Positions 16,352 to 23,834 of a stretch of 52,545 nt of DNA are shown here, one piece after another (the first letter of the stretch is position 1; each line of letters opens with the position of its first letter). Made by a program: the position numbers and the translations under genes. The notes under the pieces were generated by a model, which did no database searches, was not told the origin of the DNA, and was given only the letters and a program-made list of their open reading frames with translations. Origin of the DNA: Rhodospirillales bacterium (lineage in GTDB: Bacteria > Pseudomonadota > Alphaproteobacteria > Reyranellales > Reyranellaceae); the NCBI GenBank assembly GCA_016185145.1, contig JACPOB010000042.1, positions 1-52,545 of the forward strand, read 5' to 3'.

Positions 16352-17908
16352 CTAGACGATGCGGCTGGCCTTGTTGCCCCAGTAGCGGTCGCGCAGCAGG
16401 CGCTTGTAAAGCTTGCCGGTCGGCAGGCGCGGCAGCTCGGCCTCGTAGTCGATCGAACGTGGCACCTTCTGGCGGGCGAGGTGCTGACTGCAGAAAGCCA
16501 GGAGCTCGTCGGTGATCGCCTGGCCCGGCGGCACGCCCGGCATGAGCTGCACCACCGCCTTCACTTCCTCGCCGAGATCGGGATTGGGCACGCCGAACAC
16601 GGCGGCGTCGGCCACCTTGGCATGGGTGATCAGGAGGTTCTCGCATTCCTGCGGATAGATGTTCACGCCGCCAGAGATGATCATGAAGGTGGCGCGGTCG
16701 GTGAGGTGGAGATAGCCGTCGCCGTCGACGTAACCGACATCGCCCACCGTGCTCATGGCGCCGTCGGCGGAGCGCGCCTCCTTGGTCTTCTGCGGATCGT
16801 TGAAGTACTCGAACGGCGTCGCGGTCTCGAACCACAAGGTGCCGGGCGTGCCGACCGGCAGCTCGTTCATGTCGTCGTCCAGCACGTGCAGCTTTCCCAG
16901 AAGCACGCGGCCCACCGTGCCCTTGTGCGCCAGCCATTCCTGCGAATTGCAGGCCGTGAAGCCCAATCCCTCGGTGGCGCCGTAGTACTCGTGGATGATC
17001 GGGCCCCACCATTCGATCATCTGCTCCTTGACCTGGACAGGGCAGGGTGCCGCGGCATGGATGGCAATCTCGAGCGAGCGGAGGTCGTGGCGCTTGCGGA
17101 CCTCCTCGGGCAACTTCAGCAGGCGCGAGAACATGGTCGGCACGAGCTGGCTGTGCGTCACGCGATGCTTTTCGATGAGCTGGAGGTAATGCTCGGCGTC
17201 GAAGCGTTCCATGATGATGGCGGTGCCGCCCATCGCGATGGTGAGATTCACGGCGGCCTGCGGCGCGGAGTGATAGAGCGGCGCCGGCGACAGATAGATC
17301 ATGCCCTCGCGGTACTGCCAGAGCTTCACGAGGAAATCGAAGATCGGCAGCTTCTGCGCCGGCGGCTGCTCGGGCAGGGGTCGCAGGATGCCCTTGGGGC
17401 GGCCGGTCGTGCCTGAGGAATAGAGCATGGCGGTGCCGAGCCATTCGTCGGGGATCGGCGTTGGCGGGAAGCCCGCCGTCGCCTCGTCGAGGTTCAGGAC
17501 CTTCTTGCCGTCGCCTTTTCCGTCGACGATCAGGCAAAGCTCGATGCCGGGGCAGAGCGGCAGCGCGCCCAACGCCACCTCGCGCTTGGCCTCTGAGGTG
17601 ATCAGCACCTTCGACTGGCTGTTGTTCAGGATGTAGGCGAGCTCCTCGACCGTGAGGAAGGAGTTCACGCAGGTATAGTAGAGGCCGGCGCGTTCGCCCG
17701 CCGTGCAGCACTCGACGTAGCGCGCGTTGTTCTCCATGTAGATCGAGTAGTGGTCGAGAAGCGCGACGCCGCGGGCACGCAACAGGTGTGCCAACCGGTT
17801 GCTGCGCGCTTCGAGCTCGCCGTAGGTGATGGTCTCGCCGCTGCCAGCCATGATGACGGCCGGATGTGCTGGCTGCGATTTCGCATACTTGCCCGGGTAC
17901 ATCTTCAT
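16352..17908 (-). CDS. Acyl-CoA synthetase / AMP-dependent ligase
   Basis: A 518-residue ANL-superfamily enzyme that activates a carboxylic acid with ATP and CoA. The P-loop YSSGTTGRPKG is near residues 161-171, the A5 motif is YYGATEG, and the A7-A8 hinge is GDVGYVDGDGYLHLTDR. The catalytic Lys is in PRLPTGKLYKR near the C-terminus. The start at 17908 has GAGGAGGA immediately upstream, far better than the 55-residue-longer frame, whose extra part is encoded by a palindromic repeat. It is divergent from the M20 deacylase gene. Chain length and substrate are not readable; members of this group accept fatty or aromatic acids. Confidence 0.92.
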   Translation of the reverse strand: MKMYPGKYAKSQPAHPAVIMAGSGETITYGELEARSNRLAHLLRARGVALLDHYSIYMENNARYVECCTAGERAGLYYTCVNSFLTVEELAYILNNSQSKVLITSEAKREVALGALPLCPGIELCLIVDGKGDGKKVLNLDEATAGFPPTPIPDEWLGTAMLYSSGTTGRPKGILRPLPEQPPAQKLPIFDFLVKLWQYREGMIYLSPAPLYHSAPQAAVNLTIAMGGTAIIMERFDAEHYLQLIEKHRVTHSQLVPTMFSRLLKLPEEVRKRHDLRSLEIAIHAAAPCPVQVKEQMIEWWGPIIHEYYGATEGLGFTACNSQEWLAHKGTVGRVLLGKLHVLDDDMNELPVGTPGTLWFETATPFEYFNDPQKTKEARSADGAMSTVGDVGYVDGDGYLHLTDRATFMIISGGVNIYPQECENLLITHAKVADAAVFGVPNPDLGEEVKAVVQLMPGVPPGQAITDELLAFCSQHLARQKVPRSIDYEAELPRLPTGKLYKRLLRDRYWGNKASRIV

Positions 17909-17915
17909 TTCCTCC

Positions 17916-18001
17916 TCTTCCGGACCGCGCGCTTCCAGCGCGCTCATGGGAGCGCATTCACATGCGCGTCTGCGCGCGCGGGACGCGCGCGGTCCGGAAG
18001 A
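17916..18001. repeat. Palindromic repeat, family A (copy 1)
   Basis: TCTTCCGGACCGCGCGCTTC...GCGCGCGGTCCGGAAGA, outer arms shared with copies at 19324, 32575 and 37021; the centre of this copy has diverged. It lies between divergent genes and its left end touches the ribosome site of the acyl-CoA synthetase. Confidence 0.85.
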
Positions 18002-18041
18002 CATTTGACCATGACACCGACGCTGCGCCAAAGTCCCGCGC

Positions 18042-19322
18042 ATGCTCGAAACATCGCTCAAAACCAAGATCATGAACGAGGTCGATCGCCAGTTCGACGA
18101 TCAGACCAAGGTCCTGGCCGACCTGGTGAAGATCCCCTCGACCCGGTTCCGCGAGGCGCCGGCGCAGGACATGATGGCCCGTCTGTTCAAGGAAGACGGG
18201 CTCTCGGTCGATCGCTGGCAGATCAAGATCGACGACCTGAAGCATCTGCCGGGCTACTCGCCGCACAGCCAGGACTACGACGATGCCTGGAACGTGGTCG
18301 GCGCCTGGCGGCCCAACAGCCCGAAGGGCCGCTCGCTGATCCTGAACGGCCATATCGACGTGGTGCCCGAGGGGCCGCACGACATGTGGAGCCGTCCGCC
18401 CTTCGAGCCCGCCGTCAAGGACGGCTGGATGTACGGCCGCGGTGCCGGCGACATGAAGGCCGGCCTCATCCTCAACGTCTTTGCCCTCAGGGCACTTCGC
18501 GCTCTGGGCTACCAGCCCGCCGCCGACGTCTACCAGCAGTCGGTGGTCGAGGAGGAATGCACGGGCAACGGCGCGCTAGCCTGCCTGCAGCGCGGCTATC
18601 GCGCCGATGCCGCGCTGATCCCCGAGCCGTCATCGGGCGTGCTCACCGTGGCCCAGGTCGGCGTCATGTGGTTCCAGGTCAAGGTCACCGGCCATCCGGT
18701 GCATGTCTACAAGGCCGATGCCGGCTCGAACGCCATCGAATCGGCGTTCCGCCTGATCCAGCAGCTGCGCGAGCTGGAGAAGAAGTGGAACGAGAAGAAG
18801 GCGCACGACAAGCATTTCTGCGATCACCATCATCCGGTGAACTTCAACGTCGGCAAGATCGCCGGCGGCGACTGGGCGAGCTCGGTGCCGGCGTGGTGCA
18901 CCTTCGACATGCGCGTCGGCGTGCTGCCGTCGCAGACCCTGAGGGAGTGCCGCCAGGAGATCGAGCACGTCATCCGCACCGCCGCGGCCAACGATCCGTT
19001 CCTGGGCAACAACCCGCCGACCGTGACCTGGGAAGGCTTCCAGGCCGAGCCGTTCGTGCTCAAGAACCACGAGCAGGTGCGCGACGTCCTGGCCGAGGCG
19101 CACAGGACGGTGTGGGGCCAGGAGCTTTTGGACAAGACCTCGACCGGCACGGCCGACAACCGTTTCTTCGGCCTCTATGCCGGCATCCCGGCCCTGGTCT
19201 ACGGGCCGCAATCCGACGACATCCACGGCTTCGACGAGCGCGTGAACCTGGAATCGATCCGCAAGATCACCCAGGCGACGGCGCTGTTCGTCGCCGAGTG
19301 GTGCGGGTTGCAGGAGGTTTAA
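18042..19322 (+). CDS. M20-family metallopeptidase / ArgE-DapE type deacylase
   Basis: A 426-residue two-zinc hydrolase that would cleave an N-acyl amino acid or dipeptide. Metal and catalytic motifs are in order: LNGHIDVVPEG (His near 104), GRGAGDMKAG (bridging Asp near 138), and VVEEECTGNG (catalytic Glu near 170). The lid domain covers about 205-330 and the C-terminal DDIHGFDERV carries a metal His. Length matches ArgE/DapE. The ATG at 18042 comes 40 bases after a family A palindrome. It stands alone on the plus strand; a second palindrome and a terminator follow. The natural substrate cannot be told. Confidence 0.88.
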   Translation: MLETSLKTKIMNEVDRQFDDQTKVLADLVKIPSTRFREAPAQDMMARLFKEDGLSVDRWQIKIDDLKHLPGYSPHSQDYDDAWNVVGAWRPNSPKGRSLILNGHIDVVPEGPHDMWSRPPFEPAVKDGWMYGRGAGDMKAGLILNVFALRALRALGYQPAADVYQQSVVEEECTGNGALACLQRGYRADAALIPEPSSGVLTVAQVGVMWFQVKVTGHPVHVYKADAGSNAIESAFRLIQQLRELEKKWNEKKAHDKHFCDHHHPVNFNVGKIAGGDWASSVPAWCTFDMRVGVLPSQTLRECRQEIEHVIRTAAANDPFLGNNPPTVTWEGFQAEPFVLKNHEQVRDVLAEAHRTVWGQELLDKTSTGTADNRFFGLYAGIPALVYGPQSDDIHGFDERVNLESIRKITQATALFVAEWCGLQEV

Positions 19323-19323
19323 G

Positions 19324-19392
19324 TCTTCCGGACCGCGAGCTTCCAGCTCGCTCATGAATCATGAGCGAGCTGGAAGCTCGCGGTCCGGAAGA
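19324..19392. repeat. Palindromic repeat, family A (copy 2, perfect)
   Basis: Two perfect 34-base arms (19324-19357 and 19359-19392) around a single A. The arms begin TCTTCCGGACCGCGAGCTTC and meet at CTCATGA/TCATGAG. It begins immediately after the TAA of the M20 gene, so it forms the 3' end of that mRNA. Confidence 0.95.
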
Positions 19393-19511
19393 TTAAGAGT
19401 TTCATGTGTGTCCAATGGATTGACCCGGTAACCGCACAGCCATAGCTTCCCCTCGCGAGTTCGAGCTTTGTCGGAAACGACGCCTCGGCCGCCGCATTGG
19501 GGGGACCAGGG

Positions 19512-19538
19512 AAACGGGAGCCGTCGGCTCCCGTTTTT
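19512..19538. terminator. Rho-independent terminator (possibly bidirectional)
   Basis: AAACGGGAGCC-GTC-GGCTCCCGTTT is an 11-bp stem with a 3-base loop followed by TT on the plus strand. It lies three bases past the stop of the minus-strand EamA gene and also about 190 bases past the M20 gene, so it may end both transcripts. Confidence 0.8.
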
Positions 19539-19541
19539 CGT

Positions 19542-20405
19542 TCACCGCAGCCGCCGCACCGAAGCGAACAGGCCGAGCGCCACACCGCCCAGCACGACGC
19601 TGATGCCGACGAGGCGCAAGCCGCCGACCGGCTCGTCGACCAGGATGGCGGCGAAGACCAGCGCCACGCAGGGCACCAGCAGCGAGATCGGCCCGACCTT
19701 GGCCGCCGGGTAGGTGCGCAGCAAGGTGCCCCACAGCAGGTAGCCCAGCCACATCACCGGCACGACCGTGTAGAGCAGCACCAGCCAGCCCTTCCAGGTC
19801 GGCGCCAGGATCGGCGCCAAGAGATGCTCAGGCCCTTCGACTAAAAGTCCGGCCAACGCCAGCGGAACGGTCGGCAGCAGGCTCGCCCAGGCGGTGACCG
19901 CGAACATCGACACGCCGCGCGCCGAGCGGAACACCAGGTTGCCGGCTGCCCAGCTCAGCGCCGACATCAGCGCCAGCACGACGGCGAAAACGCTGGCGTT
20001 GCCCGTCACCGACTGCGCGATCAGCACGACGCCGATGCCGGCAACGACCAGGCCGAGCCATTGGCCCGTCGTTGCATGCTCGCGCAGGAAGAGCGCGGCC
20101 AGCACGACCGTCAGCGGTCCCTGCAGCTGGACCAGCACCGAGGTCAGGCCCGGCGGCAGGCCGGCCTGCATGGCGAAGAACAGGAACACGAACTGGCCGC
20201 CGAACATCAAGGTGCCGATGCCCGCCAGCGTCGTCCAGGAGATGGCGGGTTTCGGCACGAACAACACCGGCAGCGCCGCCAGGGCAAACCGCCAGGCGGC
20301 GAAGGTGAACGGCGTGTATTCGTCGAGGCCGAAGCGGATGGCGGTGAAGTTGAAGCCCCACATCGCCACGATCAGCAACGCGCCCAGCGCGTGCGCCGGC
20401 TTCAA
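19542..20405 (-). CDS. EamA-family (DMT) metabolite exporter
   Basis: A 287-residue, ten-helix inner-membrane transporter made of two EamA repeats (about 8-135 and 148-280). It opens with LLIVAMWGFNFTAIRFGLDE, typical of the O-acetylserine/cysteine exporter (EamA/YdeD) branch, and the second repeat includes SLLVPCVALVFAAILVDEP. The start lies four bases after leuD, so it is cotranscribed with leuC-leuD; it may export an amino acid or intermediate connected with that pathway. It is terminated by the hairpin just downstream. Confidence 0.88.
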   Translation of the reverse strand: MKPAHALGALLIVAMWGFNFTAIRFGLDEYTPFTFAAWRFALAALPVLFVPKPAISWTTLAGIGTLMFGGQFVFLFFAMQAGLPPGLTSVLVQLQGPLTVVLAALFLREHATTGQWLGLVVAGIGVVLIAQSVTGNASVFAVVLALMSALSWAAGNLVFRSARGVSMFAVTAWASLLPTVPLALAGLLVEGPEHLLAPILAPTWKGWLVLLYTVVPVMWLGYLLWGTLLRTYPAAKVGPISLLVPCVALVFAAILVDEPVGGLRLVGISVVLGGVALGLFASVRRLR

Positions 20406-20409
20406 GCGG

Positions 20410-21027
20410 TCACAGCCAGACCCACGGCCGGGCGTTCTTGTCGGCCGCTTGCCAGGCCTCGACCTTGTCCTTGTGCGTCATTGTCTGGGCGATGTCGTCG
20501 AGCCCGTTCAGCAGCGCATGCTGGCGGCGCGCATCGACCTTGAAGGGGATGACGCGGCCGGTCGGCGACACGACCTGGCAGTTCTCGAGATCGACCGTGA
20601 CGCGGGCGTTGCCTGGTGAGGCGCGCATCTCGTCGGCCAGCTGCTCGACGTCTTCGATCGGCAGAGCCACCGGCAGGATGCCGTTCTGGAAGCAGTTGCT
20701 GTAGAAGATGTCGCCGTAGGACGGCGCGATCACCGCCTTCACGCCCATGCCGGCCAGCGCCCACACCGCGCCCTCGCGGCTCGAGCCGCAGCCGAAATTC
20801 TCCTTCGACAGGATGATCGGCGCGCCGCGATAGGGCTCCTGGTTGAACACGCAGTCGGGGTTTTCGCTGCCGTCGGGCTTGAAGCGGATCTGCTCGAAGC
20901 AGTAGGGGCCCAGCCCCTGGCGCCCGGTGTTGTTGACCAGCCGCTCGATGCGGATGACGAGATCGGTGTCGACGTTCTGGCGCATCAGGGGCGCGGCGAC
21001 GCCGGTGACTTTGGTGAATTTTTCCAT
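20410..21027 (-). CDS. leuD: 3-isopropylmalate dehydratase small subunit
   Basis: A 205-residue swivelling subunit which with LeuC isomerises 2- to 3-isopropylmalate in leucine synthesis. Family blocks are AAPLMRQNVDTDLVI, NFGCGSSREGAVWAL, APSYGDIFYSNCFQNGILPV and the C-terminal DKVEAW. Length is normal. AGATAAGG lies just before the ATG. It follows leuC after 133 bases occupied by a degenerate palindromic repeat and is followed after 4 bases by the EamA exporter. The pair could also act on a related hydroxyacid. Confidence 0.92.
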   Translation of the reverse strand: MEKFTKVTGVAAPLMRQNVDTDLVIRIERLVNNTGRQGLGPYCFEQIRFKPDGSENPDCVFNQEPYRGAPIILSKENFGCGSSREGAVWALAGMGVKAVIAPSYGDIFYSNCFQNGILPVALPIEDVEQLADEMRASPGNARVTVDLENCQVVSPTGRVIPFKVDARRQHALLNGLDDIAQTMTHKDKVEAWQAADKNARPWVWL

Positions 21028-21160
21028 CCTTATCTCCCGTCGTCTCGACCGGAGCCTCGCGCAGCGAGGCGTAGCGGAGAGACCTTCTCGAAACGATTAG
21101 CAGCAAGTCGTTGAACCAAGGCCCCTCCACTCCGCTTCGCTTCGGTCGGGGCGACGGTCA
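21028..21160. repeat. Degenerate palindromic repeat, family C, between leuC and leuD
   Basis: CGTCGTCTCGACCGGAGCCT ... GCGTAGCGGAGAGACCTTCTC on the left and CCACTCCGCTTCGCTTCGGT then CGGGGCGACGG on the right are imperfect inverted arms. They match the perfect element at 27666-27841. It fills the whole leuC-leuD gap, so it is transcribed and could influence relative expression. Confidence 0.65.
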
Positions 21161-22555
21161 CTAAAGCTTCCTCACGTCCGCGATCGCGCCCTTGATCGCC
21201 GCCGCCGCGGCCATCGCCGGACTGGCGAGATGGGTGCGGGCGCCGGGGCCTTGGCGGCCGACGAAATTGCGGTTGGAGGTCGACACGCTCCGCTGGCCCG
21301 GCGGCACGCGCTCGCCGTTCGAGGCGATGCACATCGAGCAGCCGGGCTCACGCCATTCGAAGCCCGCGTCCTTGAAGATGCGATCGAGCCCCTCGGCCTC
21401 GGCTTCGCGCTTCACGCGCTCCGAGCCGGGCACGATCCACGCATTCACGTGCGCCGCCTTCTGCCGGCCCTTGGCAATGGCCGCGGCGGCGCGCAGGTCG
21501 GAGATGCGGCTGTTGGTGCACGAGCCGATGAACACCCAGTCGACCTTGGTGCCCTCGATCGGCTGGCCGGGCTCCAGCCCCTGGTACTGCAGCGCCGCCG
21601 CCCAGGACGCGCGCTTGTCCTCCGGCCCCTTGTCGGGATCGGGGATCGGCCGGTCGACGGCGATCACGTGCTCGGGGCTGGTGCCCCAGGTGATCTGCGG
21701 CGCCACCCGGGCCATGTCGATCGTGTGCTCGCGGTCGAAGTCGGCGTCGGGATCGGACGGCAGCGTGCGCCAGTGCGCCACGGCGCGCTCCCACATCGCG
21801 CCCTTGGGCGAGAAGTCGCGCCCGTTCAGGAACTCGAAGGTGGTGTCGTCGGGCGCCACCATGCCGGTGCGCGCGCCCATCTCGATCGAGAGATTGCAGA
21901 GCGTGAGCCGGCCTTCCACGGTGAGGCCGCGCACCGCCGAGCCGGCATACTCGACCGCGTAGCCCGTGCCGGCCGCGGTGCCGAGATCGCCGATGAGGTG
22001 CAGGATCATGTCCTTGGCGGTCACGCCTTCCGGCACCTTGCCCTCGAACTGGACGCGCAAGCGTTTGGGCTTGCGCTGCACCATGGTCTGGGTCGCGAGC
22101 ACGTGCTCCAGCTCCGACGAGCCGATGCCGAAGGCGAGCGAGCCCATGCCGCCATGGGTGCAGGTATGGCTGTCGCCGCACACCAGGGTCGTGCCGGGCA
22201 AGGTCAGGCCCTGCTCGGGCCCGACGATATGGACGATGCCGTTGCCGTCCTTGCCGATGTCGAACAGGTGGATGCCGAACTTCCGGGTATTCTCGCGCAG
22301 GCCCTTCAGCAGCGGCGCGCCGGGCGGAAACGTCTCCTCGGTGCGCCCCGGCAGGGTCGAGATCGCGTGATCGGGCGTGGCGTAGATCAGCCGCGGTTGG
22401 GCCGGCGTGTAGCCCTTCTCGGTGACATCACGCAGCGCTCGTGCACCCGACAGGTCGTGCAGCAGCAGGCGGTCGATGTGCAGCAGCACGAAGCCGTTGC
22501 CCAGATCCGTGATGACGTGACTGTCCCAGATCTTGTCGAAAAGGGTCTTGGCCAT
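21161..22555 (-). CDS. leuC: 3-isopropylmalate dehydratase large subunit
   Basis: A 464-residue aconitase-superfamily subunit with a 4Fe-4S cluster. The three cluster cysteines are in GSCTNSR (about 346) and PGCSMC (about 406 and 409). TLVCGDSHTCTHGGMGSLAF and FVGRQGPGARTHLASPAMAA are also diagnostic. Start MAKTLFDKIWDSHVI at 22555, normal length. It is the second gene of a minus-strand set: MaoC, leuC, leuD, EamA. No leuA or leuB is in the window. The MaoC neighbour leaves open that this is a paralogue used in another hydroxyacid pathway. Confidence 0.92.
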   Translation of the reverse strand: MAKTLFDKIWDSHVITDLGNGFVLLHIDRLLLHDLSGARALRDVTEKGYTPAQPRLIYATPDHAISTLPGRTEETFPPGAPLLKGLRENTRKFGIHLFDIGKDGNGIVHIVGPEQGLTLPGTTLVCGDSHTCTHGGMGSLAFGIGSSELEHVLATQTMVQRKPKRLRVQFEGKVPEGVTAKDMILHLIGDLGTAAGTGYAVEYAGSAVRGLTVEGRLTLCNLSIEMGARTGMVAPDDTTFEFLNGRDFSPKGAMWERAVAHWRTLPSDPDADFDREHTIDMARVAPQITWGTSPEHVIAVDRPIPDPDKGPEDKRASWAAALQYQGLEPGQPIEGTKVDWVFIGSCTNSRISDLRAAAAIAKGRQKAAHVNAWIVPGSERVKREAEAEGLDRIFKDAGFEWREPGCSMCIASNGERVPPGQRSVSTSNRNFVGRQGPGARTHLASPAMAAAAAIKGAIADVRKL

Positions 22556-22630
22556 GGCGTTCCTCCGGGGCGGATAACAGCATCCGCCATCGCCGGAAGG
22601 AAGCCGGTTTACGCAGGGCTGGTCCCGCCG

Positions 22631-23095
22631 TCAGGCGGGCTTTTCCCGACGGCGCACCAGCAGATTCGGGACGGCGATCTGCACGGCGTCCCCGGCCTGG
22701 TTCATGGTCGTCGTTCGCACCTTGATGATCCCCTGATCGGGATGCGACTTCGATGGCTTTACGTCCAGTATCTCGCTGTGCACGTGCAGCTCGTCGCCGG
22801 GCCGGACCGGCCGAGGCCAGCGCAGCTCGTCGAAGCCCATGCCCACGACACCGCCGGCCGGCTTGAGGTCGCTGTCGACCAGAAGCCGCATGGTGATCGC
22901 CGCCGTGTGCCAGCCGCTGGCCGCCAGGGCGCGGAAGATCGTGTTCTTCGCGCCCTGGTCGCTGAGGTGAAAGGGCTGAGGATCGAACTCGGCGGCGAAC
23001 GAGGTCATACGATCGGCCTCGACCCGCACCGTGCCGGAGCCGAAGGTCTGGCCGACCTTGTAATCCTCCAGGTAGTTCTCGTGACCGTTGCCCAT
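22631..23095 (-). CDS. MaoC-like (hot-dog fold) acyl dehydratase
   Basis: A 154-residue hydratase-2 family enzyme, adding or removing water at an enoyl-CoA. The catalytic Asp/His region is FDPQPFHLSDQGAK, followed by LAASGWHTAAITMRLL and the dimer-region RWPRPVRPGDELHVHSEI, all standard for MaoC/R-hydratases. Start MGNGHENYLEDYKVG with upstream GGGAGG-like purines. It lies 75 bases upstream of leuC on the same strand. Substrate is probably a CoA thioester such as mesaconyl- or methylfumaryl-CoA, but this is an inference from the fold and context only. Confidence 0.87.
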   Translation of the reverse strand: MGNGHENYLEDYKVGQTFGSGTVRVEADRMTSFAAEFDPQPFHLSDQGAKNTIFRALAASGWHTAAITMRLLVDSDLKPAGGVVGMGFDELRWPRPVRPGDELHVHSEILDVKPSKSHPDQGIIKVRTTTMNQAGDAVQIAVPNLLVRRREKPA

Positions 23096-23115
23096 CGCAT
23101 CCTCCCGTCGAATCG

Positions 23116-23733
23116 TCAGGCCGCCGACGCTTGGCCGGTCTGCTCTCGCACGATGTAGTCGGCGTACCAGTCGGCCCAGGCGTCATCGCGCCGGCCCAGC
23201 TGCTTCTCGTACGTGCCATGTGCCGCCTCGGCACGGCGCAGAGCGCGCGCCAACTCGGCCGCTGAAGCGAAGGTCACTTCGTTGCCGTCGACCCGTCCAG
23301 GCAGTCGGGCGGTCACCTCCTGCAGCAGCCATTCGTTGCCGTCGGGATCGCGGAACGTGGCGTAGGAGCAATAGCTGCGCCGCTGCGGGTCGATGCCGGG
23401 CTGGGGCGCCTCGCCGACGCCGCGATGGAACACGTCGCTCACGGCGAGGCCGCGCGCCGCAAGCTCGGCATGCGTCGCCACGATATCGGACACCACGAGA
23501 AAGAGCCCGCTCGCCGAGCCCGGCGTGGCCGGCGTCAGTCCCTTGCCGAAGTGGACCGAGCAGGGCGAGCCCGGCGGCGTGAACTGCACGGCGCGGAAAG
23601 CGGCGCCGACCACAAAGTCGGCATCGAGCCGCCAACCCAGGCTGCCGTAGAACTGCTTGGCGCGGTCGACGTCGGAAACGGGAATCACGACGACCTCGAG
23701 CTTCATGTCGATCGCGGTATTCAATTGAGTCAT
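23116..23733 (-). CDS. VOC (glyoxalase/bleomycin-resistance) family protein
   Basis: A 205-residue protein with one vicinal-oxygen-chelate domain (about 10-135): MKLEVVVIPVSDVDRAKQFY, LFLVVSDIVATHAELAARGL and YATFRDPDGNEWLLQEV. A helical tail (about 145-205) with ALRRAEAAHGTYEKQLGRRD is extra. Start MTQLNTAID at 23733 has GGGAGG upstream and is preferred to 23754. It lies 20 bases upstream of the MaoC gene, making it the first gene of that run. A lyase or dioxygenase role is possible; function is not defined. Confidence 0.85.
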   Translation of the reverse strand: MTQLNTAIDMKLEVVVIPVSDVDRAKQFYGSLGWRLDADFVVGAAFRAVQFTPPGSPCSVHFGKGLTPATPGSASGLFLVVSDIVATHAELAARGLAVSDVFHRGVGEAPQPGIDPQRRSYCSYATFRDPDGNEWLLQEVTARLPGRVDGNEVTFASAAELARALRRAEAAHGTYEKQLGRRDDAWADWYADYIVREQTGQASAA

Positions 23734-23834
23734 GACGACCTCCCTGTGGCGCACCGGTGTGCTGCCGGAGATCTACCGCCGCGCCGCCGCGATCGCTCGT
23801 TAAGGCTTGTGAAAGGCCGTTAAGAGTTGCCGGC

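Noticed and set aside
17909..18073. Upstream extension of the acyl-CoA synthetase reading SALEARGPEE
   Set aside because: This peptide is simply the translation of a family A palindrome; the same words appear at other copies. GAGGAGGA fixes the start at 17908.
21230..23158. 642-codon plus-strand frame across leuC and the MaoC gene
   Set aside because: Antisense shadow of three well-supported minus-strand genes; no motif.
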